From contig OY726574.1 of NCBI GenBank assembly GCA_963383645.1, positions 60,571,894 through 60,635,893 of the forward strand: a stretch of DNA of 64,000 nucleotides. The letters run 5' to 3'. The position numbers were made by a program, and so were the translations under genes. Shown here piece by piece: positions 33,990-45,999 of the stretch. Below the pieces are notes generated by a model. The model was not told the DNA's origin and did no database searches. It worked only from the letters and a program-made list of their open reading frames with translations. Positions within the stretch are counted from its first letter, which is position 1, and the number at the start of each line of letters is the position of its first letter. The DNA is from Muscardinus avellanarius (lineage: Eukaryota > Chordata > Mammalia > Rodentia > Gliridae).

Positions 33990-34638
33990 AACATTTATAA
34001 AAATAGTTTAAAATATGCTAGTAGAAAGAACACAGCCGTGATGTGAAATCATATAAGAATTTGAAACGGTATTTAAGACATTCATCATGACCTGGAAGAC
34101 AGAATTTGTGCTATTATAGCAAGAAGTAACTGTATAAAAATACTAAGAAAAAATCCTGAAAGAGAACTCCGAGCTCCCCGTGACTGGGTACAACAGAGTT
34201 TTGAAATCTCTTTGCATTCCACACAGTAGTTTTCGGTGAAGGTTTGTACAATTGAGCTCAACTATTCTGGCCTAGTGTCCACGTGGCTTAGATTTCAGGG
34301 CCTAGGTGTCCACAGACTATATTCTCTTCTATGAGTGATTCCTTGTAGTTGGTCTATAATAAACACTTTCTTTGGTTTGCTGCAGGTGAAATGTAACTCA
34401 AAAGTCACAGAAAAATCCAGAATCTATTGCACAGTAGCACAAAGACAACTGTTCTGACTGTGGCCTACACTGCCTGTGCTCGGGCCCCCTCCTGGAACAC
34501 CTGTTAGCTGGGTTGCCTCTCCTCTCCTACAGTATCCCATCTCCATGAACACTTCCTTTCCGTTCTTCCTGCTTCTTCTCCCCCATCCAAGTTGCCATCC
34601 CTATCAGGCGGGGCTGTGAATGTTCTTTAGGAACTTAC
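33990..34638. other. Intronic sequence, no recognised element
   Basis: Nothing recognised. Confidence 0.45.
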
Positions 34639-34801
34639 TTGAGCTCCTGGATGGCCTGCTCACGTAGCTCCGTGAAATTTTTTTCCTGTATAATTTCCAG
34701 CAAAGATGAAATGTTCCGTTGCATATTCTGAAGAGTCAAATTGGGGAGCTGGACATCTTCATCCAAAGTCTGATTCAAAGCTGTTGCCTTTGTAAGGATT
34801 T
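34639..34801 (-). CDS. LAMA1: LAMA1 exon: coiled-coil domain II
   Basis: The 163-nt exon encodes LNQTLDEDVQLPNLTLQN, ISSLLEIIQEKNFTEL and REQAIQEL. Several Asn-X-Ser/Thr sites (NQT, NLT, NIS, NFT) are visible. The acceptor is ctccgtag and the donor AA|gtaagt, whose AA joins T of the next exon. Confidence 0.95.
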
Positions 34802-35686
34802 CTACGGAGAAAGGTCATTATTTAATGACTCTCTCCAGGGAAGACAGTGCTCACTGGAAAAACTTAGAAATGTCCTTCAGTGACAGCTGCCTGTCTCCCT
34901 AGGCTGATTGGACCTCCATGTCAGGCCAGGTCAGGATGCCCCGGTATCCCACACACCCCTAACACAACACTCACGGATTTCGGATTTCTGCCTTATGTAT
35001 TGTTAATCTTCCCAGGACAAACTCCACAAGGGCAGGGACTGTGACATAGTGTAACCGCAGCCTTTCCTTAGAGACAGGGCTTCTCAATAAACATCTACAT
35101 AAATAAACCAGGAATCCTTGATGCTACTTGTTTTTTATTACCAATCTCCCTGTTTTGATTTTTTTTAACTTTTTGTCCACTGAAGTGTGATTTGTATGAT
35201 TTGCATTGGATTCTGTCCTTTTCAAGCCCTTACACTGCAATCCAAAATAAAAGCAAGAATATGTTCCTGGGAGCCAGAAAACTAAAAATAGCTAAGAGCC
35301 AAAGGAGACCCAGCTGTGGAGTGATTAAATTACTCTCATAGGGTGGAGGTGCTCTAGCATCAGACACAAGCCCCCAAATCCACCATCCTGGGAGAGCGGA
35401 TAGGAAGATAACTATCAACTATACCATTAGGGGCTTGATAATTAGGATCCATGTGATCGGCATTATAATACAGAAAGTTAAAAAAGAAAACAGGTAGTGC
35501 TTAAAGAAGAAAACTCTCAGTGAAGGGTGACAGGCTGCACATTCTAGGATCACCCCCCTTTTTTTGGCTGTAGGAAGCCCAGCGCACGACACACACACCC
35601 TTAGTCACAGGTTTAATACAGTGACTGTGAGTCTTTCTACCAAAGAAGCAGAGTCCCCATGCCAGACGAGACCCCGCTCACACTAC
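34802..35686. other. Intronic sequence with MIR/L2-like piece
   Basis: The text ggacaaactccacaagggca, gggactgtgac ... aataaacatctac at about 35010-35110 resembles an old MIR/L2 tail. The remainder is unassigned. Confidence 0.45.
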
Positions 35687-35798
35687 CTTTGATGTTTTCC
35701 TGCATCTGTTCCACAAATGAGGCCAGGCCCTGACTCCTCTTCCAGAGTGTCTCTGTCTGCGTTTTCACCTGTTGACTGCGGGCTAACACTTGGGTGAG
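35687..35798 (-). CDS. LAMA1: LAMA1 exon: coiled-coil domain II
   Basis: The 112-nt exon encodes LTQVLARSQQVKTQTETL and WKRSQGLASFVEQMQENIK, a heptad-like helix aligned with human LTRMLASTQKVNRATERI. The acceptor is cttctaccag. The last G before gtagtg joins AA of the next exon to give Glu. Confidence 0.93.
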
Positions 35799-35911
35799 CT
35801 GGTAGAAGAAAAGGTCTCGGGTTAGTTCCACCTTAAATCACACACAAGCTCTGATCACTGTCTCCTTTAAGCAACCAAATGTCTTCCGTAACATGGTGAC
35901 ATCCACCATCT

Positions 35912-36088
35912 GCCAAGCACGGTAGCACACACCTGTGGTCCCAGTTCTTGGGAGGGTGAGGCAGGAGTATCAAAATTTGGAGGCTAGTCTCTATAACTTA
36001 GTAAGACTCTGCTCCAAAATAAAAGCTTGAAAGGACTGAGGGTGTAGCGCGGAGGCAGAATGCTCCTGGGTTCAATTCCCAGTACCAA
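35912..36088 (+). repeat. B1-dID SINE
   Basis: gccaagcacggtagcacaca to gttcaattcccagtacc. Confidence 0.88.
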
Positions 36089-36267
36089 AAAAGAAAGGAT
36101 GCATACCATTAAGTAAGCCAAGATGACTAATTCAGGGTTGGAAATTGACAGAGGGGCTAATGAAATAATGTACTTACTCAGCGTGAGAAAAAAATGGCGT
36201 ATCTTTACAAGCAGCCCACCTGACTATCAAACGAGACTCCCCTGTGTCTACTCACATTTTTATTTTT

Positions 36268-36458
36268 TGGTAGTGAAGACTGAACCCAAGGGGCATTCTA
36301 CCTCTGAGTTATACCCCCGATTCTTTTTACTTTGGCATTTTGAAATAAAGTTTCACCACATTGCTGAGTGTCCTGCTAAGTTGCTGAGGCTGGCCTTAAA
36401 CCTCTGCCTCAGCCTCCCAAGTATTGGGATTACAGATGTGTGACACCAGACTCAGCTG
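36268..36458 (-). repeat. B1-dID SINE
   Basis: ggtagtgaagactgaaccca to gtgtgacaccagactcagct. Confidence 0.88.
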
Positions 36459-36613
36459 TCTGCTCAGTTCAGAACCCAAGTACAGTCACAAATCACTTAA
36501 CTATGAGTCATGCTCTAATAAGTATATCCTCAAGAGATATTTCATTATTGTGCAAACACAGTGTGTCTATATACCTACAGAGCGTAGCTTATCCTGTACC
36601 TAACCTATGCGGT

Positions 36614-36615
<2 letters not shown>

Positions 36616-36660
<45 letters not shown>
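36616..36660 (+). repeat. (CA)n microsatellite
   Basis: About 45 nt of pure CA with no SINE at either side. Confidence 0.98.
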
Positions 36661-36661
<1 letters not shown>

Positions 36662-36727
36662 CATATAGTCTACTGTTTTAAGGATCATGATGAACAAAAA
36701 TATGGAAGATTAAATCAAGGGTAAGAG

Positions 36728-36926
36728 GGCCGGGCGTGGTGGCGCATGCTTGTAATCCCCACGCTTGGGAGGCAGAGACAGGAGGATCGCGCAGGTTCGA
36801 AGCCAGCCGCACTGGCTTAAGACACCCTGTTTCCAAAACTAAAAAAGCATAAAATAGGTCTGGGAGTGTAGCCTGGAGGTAGAAGGGCTTCTAGGAACCC
36901 CGATACCACCAAAAAAAAAAAAAAAA
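36728..36926 (+). repeat. B1-dID SINE, young subfamily, with TSD
   Basis: Near-consensus element; TSD agggtaagag at 36718-36727 and 36930-36939. Confidence 0.95.
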
Positions 36927-37353
36927 TCCAGGGTAAGAGAAAATGACGTAATCAAGAGGCTCAGTAGATATGCAACACATGCAGCTGTTGGCCGAGGCAT
37001 GAACTCTGTAACAGAACCACCACGGTCCCTACAACACTACAGCTCCGGCAGCTAAGCAGTAGGTGTTGCTCAACTCCATTGTAATCTGAAGGGATGGGTA
37101 GCCTCTATGCAGCCCACCACTGACCAAAATGTCACGCACACGTGACTAGGCACAGAATACAGAAAGCAAGCCTGTACTAATTTGTGTGCCTAAGAGAACT
37201 GAGTACCTTGGAGTTAAGAACAGAGTCAGGAAAATTGGGTGTTTTATTTGATTCTGCCAGGCGATGGACCTATATCTCTCCGAGTCTTATAGGTAACATC
37301 AGGGGAACATCAGCCTGTACCTCCCGGGGGTCCCTGGGAGGATGAACTGAGCT

Positions 37354-37520
37354 GGGCGTGGTGGCTCACCTGTAATCCCAGCACCTGAGGGGCTGAAACA
37401 GGAGGAACACATTTTGGAGCCTCAGTAACTTAAGGAGATCCTGTTTCAAATTCAAAAATAAAAAGGGCTAAGGGTGTATTTCTGGGGTAGAATGTCCCTG
37501 GGTTAAATCCCAAGTACCAA
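37354..37520 (+). repeat. B1-dID SINE
   Basis: gctgggcgtggtggctcacc to aaatcccaagtacc. Confidence 0.87.
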
Positions 37521-37524
37521 AAAA

Positions 37525-38180
37525 AAGAGGGGTAGGGGATAAAGGAAGCCGATGTTCCCCAGGCCTAGGGTCTGTGACTCGGCTCCCTTCAGCTGTTATT
37601 TTTATTAGAATTTTTATGATTTGTAAAAGGAAAAGTTGTTTGGCATTTCTATAAATGTAAAATGACTCCAACTGAGTCTAAAAGTGTTTTGTAGTCAAGA
37701 CCAAAGAGAATCTTCTTTAATGGACACAGAATTTTAATCAACTCATCACTTCCTACCAAATAAATGTAAGCCCTTAAACCCCTCCAAATCACCATTAATT
37801 CTTTAACAGGAGCCAAGCTCACGGTGCCTCTCCAGTACGGGACTCCCTGTGTGCGCTGAGACATCTGTGATGCGCTGTCAGTTTGACAGCGGGCTGCCTC
37901 ACCGGGCGGGAGGGCCACGACGGACCCTCCATGTGGCATCAGCTAAAGAGAATGAATGGGGCTGCTGGGAAGACAAAATGCATGCCACTCCAAGCCTTAA
38001 AGTCAGAGCTTCCTGGACGCAGAGCTAGACATTGCCAAGCACCCAAGCCAGAAGTCTGTGCCAGGCAGAGCCCTGGTTAGTCCAGGGGTGTAGCTGGTCT
38101 TCAGGAGCAACCGTGGCACTCACGGGTCTCAGTTATAGAATGGATGTGGGAGGGACTTCAGCAATCTTTTTTTTTTTTCT
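37525..38180. other. Intronic sequence, no recognised element
   Basis: Nothing recognised; the open frames have no domain I know. Confidence 0.45.
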
Positions 38181-38186
38181 TTTTTT

Positions 38187-38388
38187 GGGGGGTACTGGGG
38201 TTGGAACCCAGGGGCATTCTACCTCTGAGCTATGCCCCCATCCTTTATTTTTTAATTCGTTACTTTTTAAAACCAAATTGCTGAGAGCCTCACTAAGTAG
38301 CTGAGGCTGTCTTTGAACCTGAGCAATCCTCCTGTCCCAACCTCCCAAGTACTGGGATGACAAACATAGGCCACCTCGCATGGCTCCT
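38187..38388 (-). repeat. B1-dID SINE
   Basis: gggtactggggttggaaccc to aggccacctcgcatggct. Confidence 0.9.
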
Positions 38389-38667
38389 CACCAATCTTTT
38401 AATCACCCTGCACCCCTCGTTTCAGAGAAGACAGAGAAGCCAGAGGACAAAGCCACTGCCCACCCCATCCCTCTGCAGAGGGATGATACCAACGAAGAAG
38501 GCGGCCTCTTCCCACTAACCAGACACCACAGGATAGACCGAGGTGATGAAGGACCCTGGCTCACAGCATCCAGGAATCAGAGCCTGGCCTGACCCCTCTG
38601 GAACCTTCCAGAAAGCCCCGAGGCATGCGCGCAAGGGCTGCCCTGGCAAGCTGGGTGGAGATCTCTG

Positions 38668-38669
<2 letters not shown>

Positions 38670-38709
<40 letters not shown>
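38670..38709 (+). repeat. (TG)n microsatellite
   Basis: About 40 nt of TG, not next to a SINE. Confidence 0.97.
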
Positions 38710-38711
<2 letters not shown>

Positions 38712-39117
38712 ATACTTCTATAGAACCATTGGGATTCCACATCACAGTGAGTTTCCAAGTGACACACACATCCGTGCACAAGGACCTGGTGTGTTTCACT
38801 CTCCCTCACGTTAGTGAAACCTGTAGCGTCCCCATCCTGTGTGGAGTAGCGTTATTTGAACGGTTTCTTTCCCCAGGCCTCCTTTTTCTCTAGCCTCCTC
38901 CCTCTCCCAACCCTCATCCACTATTCGAGCAATCGCTGTCTCTCTTTGCCATCACCGTCTCTCTAGCTTGCACATCTAGGAGAAACACGCGGCCGTGGCT
39001 TGGTGAGACTTTGTGAGACCAGCTGCTCCCGCTCGGCCTCAGTCTCTAGCCCAGAACCACCTGCTCTGCTCCGCCCACTGTCCCCGGGCTGAGCTGCTCT
39101 CTGAGCTGGGCACTTAC

Positions 39118-39207
39118 CCTCTTTTGCAGGTCTTCTGTTTGTCCTCCAACAGCTTCAAGTTGAATTTCTGTCTGATTCTTTGACATGTGTCCTTTTAGTA
39201 AAGACTC
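39118..39207 (-). CDS. LAMA1: LAMA1 exon: coiled-coil domain II
   Basis: The 90-nt exon encodes ESLLKGHMSKNQTEIQL and EAVGGQTEDLQKR. It aligns with human ESLLKENMQKDLGKIKL. The acceptor is ttgttcccag and the donor AGG|gtaagt, both phase 0. Confidence 0.92.
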
Positions 39208-40420
39208 CTGGGAACAAAAGAAATGTTATGATTCTTCAAAGTAAAATGTTTTGGTCATTAACAAAGACTCACTAATTTATTTTGTGGTTGTTCACTAATT
39301 TATTTTGTGGTACTTTCCTTGAAACTGTCAGTTAAAAATACAATAAATGAGTGATGTTTGCATGGATGCCTCCACGTTAAGATGTAAGACTACAGCACAC
39401 TAATAAAAAGTAAAAATATAAAAGAGTAAAAATGCAATAGTTCATGCTGACTCAAGGTTTAGTTCTAGCTACATAATTCTGTGCTGTTACCTTTGCATTA
39501 TAGTTCCTATATGGCCATAGATTTAAAATATGGTGTGGTACACAGAACTCAAGACCATTGCATTTCCTAGATAAAAATATAGCTTTAGTCAATATCAAAG
39601 TCGTAAATTTTAACTAGAAATGTAAATGCTTTAAAAGTATTTAATGAAAAAAAGCTTTATGATCATCAATTAAATGCTTACTTCATGCCAACACTCATTT
39701 ATTAGCTTCTTATTTCAGCACAACATCAGCCCTATAAAGTAGTTCTAGTACTATTTAGGGGAGAGAAGGGCTAAGTAACTTCTCCAAGGACACGGTCTTG
39801 GTAAATAATGAGAAATAATAAGTTTACACTCTCAGCATCTTACTGGATATAAAGAAATGGACACGTGGTTTAAATTAGAGCAGATCATTCAAAATTACTT
39901 AAAACGTAAATCAAGTCTTTATGTCACATGGTAAATTTAATATTTAGTTACATTTGTAGGGCTCAGATGGGAAGAAAACAGAATTTACTGACTGTGTATA
40001 TGATGGCTGGAAAAGAGATTTAAATATCCTCCTTTTTATAACTATGGATTCATCACATTTTGCTACTTAAGGAAAAATAACATAAAGATTTCTTAGTGTC
40101 CCCTACCTGTTCATTATCCAACTTTATGAAGAACAATTGTAAAAAAGAAGGGGTCATAGACCCAGCTTCTCCCAGTGCACACACATACACGCTCCTAATG
40201 AAATAGTAGGTCTAAGAAAAGTGTTTATCTAAAAAAGGTCATTTAGGAATGACCCGACTTTTATTACAGCATGACACAGTGAATAGATTGCCTCAAATTC
40301 TAATGTAAAGGGAGAAAGCATGATGTAAGAATCATATTTGTTTCGATTAGAACTAAAAGTGCCGACTCTACAGTCTTCCGCCCACTCTACCTGCTGGATC
40401 CTGCTTTAAAATAAAAAAAA
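39208..40420. other. Long AT-rich intronic stretch
   Basis: Contains a short L1 3'-end-like piece (39345-39410, aatgagtgatgtttgcatgg to cactaataaaaagt) and a MIR-like piece near 39715-39830 (agaagggctaagtaacttct). Otherwise unassigned. Confidence 0.5.
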
Positions 40421-40427
40421 TAAAAGA

Positions 40428-40477
40428 GGGCTGTAGGTGTAGCTCAGAGGTAAAATGCCGTTGGGTTCAATCCCCAG

Positions 40478-40520
<43 letters not shown>
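40428..40520 (+). repeat. ID-half SINE with (CA)n tail
   Basis: gggctgtaggtgtagctcag, ggttcaatccccagtcacac continuing into CA repeats to 40520. Confidence 0.92.
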
Positions 40521-40523
<3 letters not shown>

Positions 40524-40703
40524 AAAGGAGCTGGACAAGGATGCTAAGTGCTAAGTCAATTTTGTAATTTCTTAATTTCCCATCCTTTTGACCAGAACTA
40601 ACCTGATAAAATATAAACTGGGATTTATACACAGAAATTTTAATAGTTTTTCAAGCAGAAAGGACTTTTGTATTCTAGAATTTCAATTAAGAAAAAATAC
40701 ACT

Positions 40704-40940
40704 GCCAGGTGTGGTGGCCAACACCTGTAATCCCAGTACTTGGAAGGCGGACACAGGAGGGTTGGAGGTTTGAAGCCAGCTTCATAAACTTGGCCATACT
40801 CTCAGCAACTTAGTGAGACTCTGTTTCAAAATAAAATAGGGCTGGGGTGTAGCTAGGAAGAAAAATCCTCTAGGTCCCATCCCCAGTACCAAACAACGAT
40901 GACGGTGATGATGATGATGGAGATGATAATAATGATAACA
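40704..40940 (+). repeat. B1-dID SINE with (GAT)n-rich tail
   Basis: gccaggtgtggtggccaaca to ccatccccagtaccaaac, then gatgatgatgatgg. Confidence 0.9.
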
Positions 40941-41459
40941 ATAATAATACGACACTTGGAGTCACTGGGGAATGATCTTAACCAAATTATGTGCAATCAC
41001 AAAAAGGTAACGACAATAAATCCCGCTATTATGTGTAGCTATAATTACATAATGCACCATAAATTCTTTTTAAAAGAATAATAGGCTTAATGGAAATTAT
41101 GCATCTTTAGCATAAACCAACACTATAAAAGATACTGTCCAGATTTCTTCTCTATATTGGCACCAGCTGCTTTCAGGTATCCAAACTGAAGGGGAGCAAG
41201 TGGGTGCTGTCTTGCTTCCAAGGGTAGGACAGGCCTGGGGCGGTGTGCACAGCAGGTCTCTGGGCTGATTCTCACCCCAGGAGGGTCTCAGGGTGGTGAG
41301 GTCATTACAGTGGTCATGGCTGCTTCACTGGTCATTACAGGGCTGGAACCTCCCAGTGAGGTTCCTCCCCTCGGGAGACAGACAGAGCGACCTCAGCCAA
41401 TCCCACTGACCGTCTCAAGGACACAAGTTTCTATCCATCTCGGTGTTCCCAGTACCTAC

Positions 41460-41602
41460 CCGAAGCTCTTGCGTTACGTTTCCCAGTTTGGACAGCATTT
41501 TATCCTGGGCAGGGACCACATCGGTGATGTTCATAGAGGAAAGGGTTTTATCAAGACCATCCAGGTCATCCAGCAGCGTTCCCACACACTTGTCCTCACA
41601 AG
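41460..41602 (-). CDS. LAMA1: LAMA1 exon: end of LE region, start of coiled-coil domain II
   Basis: The 143-nt exon encodes CEDKCVGTLLDDLDGLD, MNITDVVPAQDKMLS and GNVTQELR, aligning with human CDDECVGVLLNDLDEIG. The two cysteines belong to the junction where the three laminin chains are linked. NIT and NVT are possible N-glycosylation sites. The acceptor is ctctcccag and the donor CGG|gtaggt. Confidence 0.94.
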
Positions 41603-42532
41603 CTGGGAGAGAAAGAAAGAGTCAGGTCAGGTAAGGCCTGGCTTTGTCCCATGGCGTCCACGAGCCTCGTGTCACAAGAACCTGGGTGGCCAGAGAGGCT
41701 GCCGAGGCCCCGGCCACCACGGTCTCATTTCACTCCAGCTGCAGGTGGGTGGCACGGTGGGAGGCGCCAAGCCCTTATTGCCAAACAGTAACACCGTGAT
41801 GTGACCCAGATCCGACATGGGACACGCCTGGGGCCACACAGGAAGCAAGAGCCGAGCCCAGGTGTGGCCCCAGCAATGGCGCCCGCCACTGTACTGCACC
41901 CCATCTTTACAGAGCCCTTGCCTGTCTGTAACTCAGGCCGGTTGCAGCAAGCCCCAGTTTTCATTTCGCAGCTTGGTCTGTCACTTCCTGCGGTCACCCC
42001 CAGCAAGGAGGAGTGAAGGGCGGTGCAGAAAACAAAGGGGGTGTGTTTGCTTATAACAAACAAGTGAAAAGCTTTTCAGCATACTAGCCCAGGTCCCACC
42101 CTCACCCTCGCTCCCCATGAACCAGAGAAGACAGCCCAGGATGACTAGTCTTGAACTTGCTGGAAACATCAGGCCAGAGGAGGAAGAAAATTAAACGAGC
42201 AGAAGCTATAGCGAAACTGGGGAACATTAAGGGCCACCCACAATTGTGTTTCTTCTCGTGTTTCCTGACCTTTGTTCTGCTAAAAGACCTATTAACACAG
42301 CTCTATAAACTAAGAAGTCAGGATTTCTGTGCTACTCGGAGAGACAGGGAAGTCCATGCCAGCATCATAGGACTCCTGCTTCAGTTTGCAAATTCGATTC
42401 AGTAGAAGCAACAGCCATCTATGCTTAGGAAAAATAATAGACATAAAAGAAAGTCGGCCTTCCGGTATCCTGATGTCAGGACAGAGTGCTGGAAACACGT
42501 CTTTCCTACAAAGGCAGAAGAGAAACACCCAC
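41603..42532. other. Intronic sequence, no recognised element
   Basis: Intron between the last LE exon and domain II. Several open frames are present by chance; no conserved product is recognised. Confidence 0.45.
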
Positions 42533-42726
42533 AGACACAGTCGCCGTCCAGCAGCAGGTGCCTTGGCAGGCATTTCTCGCATCGGGTCCCCGTGGCCCCC
42601 GGCCTGCAGGTGCACTGCCCGGTCACGCGGTCACAGTCGCTGTGGATCGAGCCCCGCGAGTCGCAGTCACATTTCTGGCACGTGCCACCCAGAATTTCAG
42701 GGCTCCCATAGTAGCCCGAGGAGCAC
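42533..42726 (-). CDS. LAMA1: LAMA1 exon: last laminin EGF-like repeats
   Basis: The 194-nt exon encodes CSSGYYGSPEILGGTCQ, KCDCDSRGSIHSDCD and CRPGATGTRCEKCLPRH. These are the final LE repeats before the coiled coil. The acceptor is tttctgcag. The final T before gtgggt joins CT of the next exon to give Ser. Confidence 0.95.
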
Positions 42727-42984
42727 CTGCAGAAAGATAGCAGCGCGGTCAGCAGCGGTGAGGAGTAAACCCAGAAACCAGCCCCGGCCGGGGACAGCAA
42801 CCGTTTGAAGAACAAAGCACACGTTTATGGCTGGAAACCTTGTTTTGGAGTCATGATGAGATCCCACGTCAATTATGCACATACGGAAGGGTAATGACTC
42901 CCAGACTGCTAGAGTAAATATATCCAATCTGTTATAAAAGGAGCAGGTGTCCCGAGCCTCTCCACGTGATAATAAACCGCATAC

Positions 42985-43071
42985 CTTTCACAGTATCGTC
43001 CTTCGTAGCCCTGAGTACAGGCGTCGCAACGGAAGCCACCATCGTCCTCCAAGACACAGGTGGGACTGAAG
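42985..43071 (-). CDS. LAMA1: LAMA1 exon: laminin EGF-like repeat
   Basis: The 87-nt exon encodes FSPTCVLEDDGGFRCDAC and TQGYEGRYCER. The acceptor is tcttccag and the donor AG|gtatgc. It parallels the 84-nt exon at 63631-63714 in size, phase and its FSPTC start, a sign of internal duplication of LE modules. Confidence 0.95.
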
Positions 43072-43684
43072 CTGGAAGAAAAGAAAAGAGGGCGTTTTCT
43101 TGAATGTTCAGATACATGGCTTCCTTTTTTTCCCTTAGGGTTTTTATTCACTACTGTCAGAACACACCCTACTCCTCTAAAAGTGAAGTGATGGCGCTGG
43201 AGGACTTTTAGAGGTCAACTCTGTTGGGCAAAAAGGAAGAGAAGCAGGCCATCAATGCAAGTGTGCTTAAGTCCCATATCCAAAAGACATCCGAGGGACC
43301 CTCGCTCCAGACCATCGTGGCAGGTTACGTCGAAGACCAGTCTTACAGATTATAGTTAATTAGCCAACCAAGAAAGCATCCCAGATGAAAAAGAGTCTTT
43401 TGTTTTGAGTTAAATAGAAAGTTGCCTGGATTACGAGGTTATAAGGAGAGTTGGAACAACTACAAGAAGTCTGAGAACAGCAAGAAGAGGGCAGAAGGGA
43501 TTCCCAAGCTGAGCCCTTTCATGGGATGCAATGAACATGGATGGACACCAGGGGGAGCCAGAGGGACAAGCCATGAGCCAGGAGGCATTGGAAAATGAAT
43601 TAAGGATTCTAGACCTTAGTCCTTTGCAGAGCTCAAAACCTTAACTCCAAATAACTGAAACGTCCCAATTAAAAAAAAAAAGGG
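43072..43684. other. Intronic sequence, no recognised element
   Basis: Nothing recognised. Confidence 0.45.
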
Positions 43685-44350
43685 GGGGGCAATTGAACCG
43701 AAGAGCCACGTCTCAAAAAACAGAAATACAAATGGCCAAACAAGTACATGAAGAATTTTCAATATCAGCAGCCGTTAAGGAAACGCAAGTCAAACCTGCC
43801 CTGAGAGCCTAACTCCAGGCCGTTAGAACGGCGATCGATTGTCAAGAACACAAACAATAATAAATGCCGGGGAGGACGTGGGGAAACAGGGCTTGCACAC
43901 ACTGCTGGCACGACTGTGAATTAGTACAACCCCTCTGGAGAGTCTTCTAAAGACGAGGAATGGAACCCTGCATGGCCCTGTTATAACACTCCTCGATATC
44001 TTTCCAAAAATATTAGTTAGGATACTACAGTGTGACGTGCAAACCCACGCTTATGACAGTGAAAATCATAACAGCCGAGTCAGGGACCCAGTCTAGGTGC
44101 CCATAAAGAGATAAATGGATAAAAATGTGGTTTATGTACACGAGGCAGTTTTACTCAGCCAAAAAGAACAAAATCTCGCCGTTTGCAGAAGAATGACCTA
44201 GAGAAGAGCATGCTGAATGGCATGAGCCACGTTCAGAAATCAAGGGCCACACGGTTTCTCCCATAGGCGCAAGCTAGAGAGAAAACAGGAAAGAAAGGAG
44301 AATTCGTGAAAACAAGGACGGAGACCAGAGGACGCGACTCGGGGCCAGGA
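43685..44350 (+). repeat. L1 3' end region
   Basis: aaatggccaaacaagtacat, ccttacgaa-type decay, tacaacccctctggagagtc, aaagagataaatggataaaa and ggccacacggtttctcccat follow the order of the end of L1 ORF2 and the 3' UTR. The frame is broken. The right limit is uncertain. Confidence 0.75.
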
Positions 44351-44654
44351 GGAGGCCGGGGAGGGCCAGGCTTGGCACTGGCCGCTCCTCCTGGGAGCTT
44401 CACCACCCACTGCAATAGTGTGTGCAGGGGAAGCGGGCGGGGGTGAAACGTGGAGGAACACGAATCGAGAAACACTGTGTGCACGTGTGAACACTTCCTT
44501 TTGAACCTCGTGAGGACGCTTAAGTACGAGGCAACAATGATTCTTCATAACCATGTCAACGGGAAAGGCATCTGAAACCCCGAAGCATGACATCGAGTGT
44601 AATCCGTAAGTGCAGATACTTAGCAACACATTCCCTTCGTTTTCGTAATTTGTA

Positions 44655-44896
44655 GGTGATATTTATTTATTTATTTATTTATTTATTTATTTTTGTGGTA
44701 CTGGAGATGGAATCCAGGGGCATTCTCCCTCCAAGCTACACCCCTGGCCCTATTTTTTATTCTTTATTTTGAAACGAGGTCTCACTGAGTTGCAGAGGGC
44801 CTCACTAAGTAGCCGAGGCTGTCCTCAAACCGCCATCCTGCTGTCTCAGCCTCCCAAATGCTGGGATGACAAGCGTGTGCCACCACACCCAGCCAC
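44655..44896 (-). repeat. (TTTA)n and B1-dID SINE
   Basis: TTTA array at 44659-44693, then gtggtactggagatggaatc to gtgccaccacacccagcc. Confidence 0.92.
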
Positions 44897-44924
44897 AATT
44901 ATATTTAAAACCTTTTGTTTTTTA

Positions 44925-45036
44925 TATTGAAACAGGCTCTTGCTATGTTACTGATGCTGGCTTGGAACCTTCAAACCTCCTGGCTTGGCCTCCCAAGCAC
45001 CGGGATTACAGGCGTGCACCGCCACACCTGGCACAG
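44925..45036 (-). repeat. B1-half SINE fragment
   Basis: tattgaaacaggctcttgct to gcaccgccacacctggc, lacking an ID half. It lies 88 nt downstream (gene sense) of the exon at 45125-45238. Confidence 0.85.
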
Positions 45037-45124
45037 GGAGGGTCTTAACACTGACCTCGCGGGGTCTTGGGAGGCGAGGCTGGAAAGGGAAGCCTGGCTG
45101 TGGCGAGGTGGTGGAGCAGCTCAC

Positions 45125-45238
45125 CTGGCAGGGTGGCGGTGCGGACAGGCACATGGAGAACAGTTGCTGGCCAAGCCTGTCACCGTCCCGAAGTAGCCAG
45201 GAGCACACGCATCGCAGTGGTCACCAGCCGTGTTATCC
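45125..45238 (-). CDS. LAMA1: LAMA1 exon: laminin EGF-like repeat
   Basis: The 114-nt exon encodes DNTAGDHCDACAPGYFG, VTGLASNCSPCACP and HRHPAS, matching human DNTAGDHCDVCTSGYYG. The acceptor is agctgcag and the donor AG|gtgagc. The terminal AG joins C of the next exon to give Ser. Confidence 0.95.
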
Positions 45239-45399
45239 CTGCAGCTCTGTGGTCCAGCGTTTCAAAGGGGGAAGGAAGCAACGGGAGAGGCTAGGAGTTG
45301 TTCTTATCTGGAGACAGCTAAGCATCACCACGCTGCACATCACCTAGCTTTTCAAAAAGTCTTTAAAAAGAATGAGCAGCACTCCCAGACCTATTTTAC

Positions 45400-45615
45400 A
45401 GTTATTTTTGTTTTGTTTTGTTTTGTTTTGGTGGTACTGGGGTTCCTGGAAGCCCTTCTACCTCCAGGCTACACTCCCAGACCTATTTTTTTACATTTTT
45501 ATTTTGGAAACAGGGTCTCCTAAGCCAGCACGTGCGGCTGGCTTCGAACCTGCGCGATCCTCCTGTCTCTGCCTCCCAAGCACGGGGATTACAAGCGTGT
45601 GCCACCAGGCCCGGC
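45400..45615 (-). repeat. B1-dID SINE, young subfamily
   Basis: (TTTTG)n tail, then gtggtactggggttcctgga to tgccaccaggcccggct. Confidence 0.94.
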
Positions 45616-45715
45616 TGAAACATTTGATTTTAAGAAGCAGCTGGGGTTCAATGGCTGCATGTAAGAATTAAAACAGCAGAAGTGGACAGATAGGTGATTT
45701 CAGAAGCAGTTGAAA

Positions 45716-45928
45716 GCCGGGCGTGGTGGCACACGGTTATAATCCCAGCATTGGGGAGGCTGAGACAGGAGGATCGCGGTTTACAGACAGTCTCAGCTTC
45801 TTAGTGCGGACCTCTGCAACTCAGTGAGACCCTGTTTAAAAATGAAGAATAAAAAATAGGGCTGGGAGTGTAGCTCAGAGAAAGAATGCCCCTGGGTTTC
45901 ATCCCCAGTGCCGCAAAAAAAAAAAAAA
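45716..45928 (+). repeat. B1-dID SINE
   Basis: gccgggcgtggtggcacacg to catccccagtgcc and a poly-A tail. Confidence 0.93.
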
Positions 45929-45929
45929 A

Positions 45930-45990
45930 ATTGAAGAAGAAGAAGAAGAAGAAGAGGAGGAGGAGGAGGAGGAGGAGGAGGAGGAGGAAG
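45930..45990 (+). repeat. (GAA)n(GGA)n polypurine tract
   Basis: Purine trinucleotide array grown from the A tail of the preceding SINE. Confidence 0.96.
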
Positions 45991-45999
45991 TTGTTGTTG

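Noticed and set aside
41310..41804. A 164-codon plus-strand open frame
   Set aside because: It is antisense to the LAMA1 exon 41460-41602 and has no domain I recognise.
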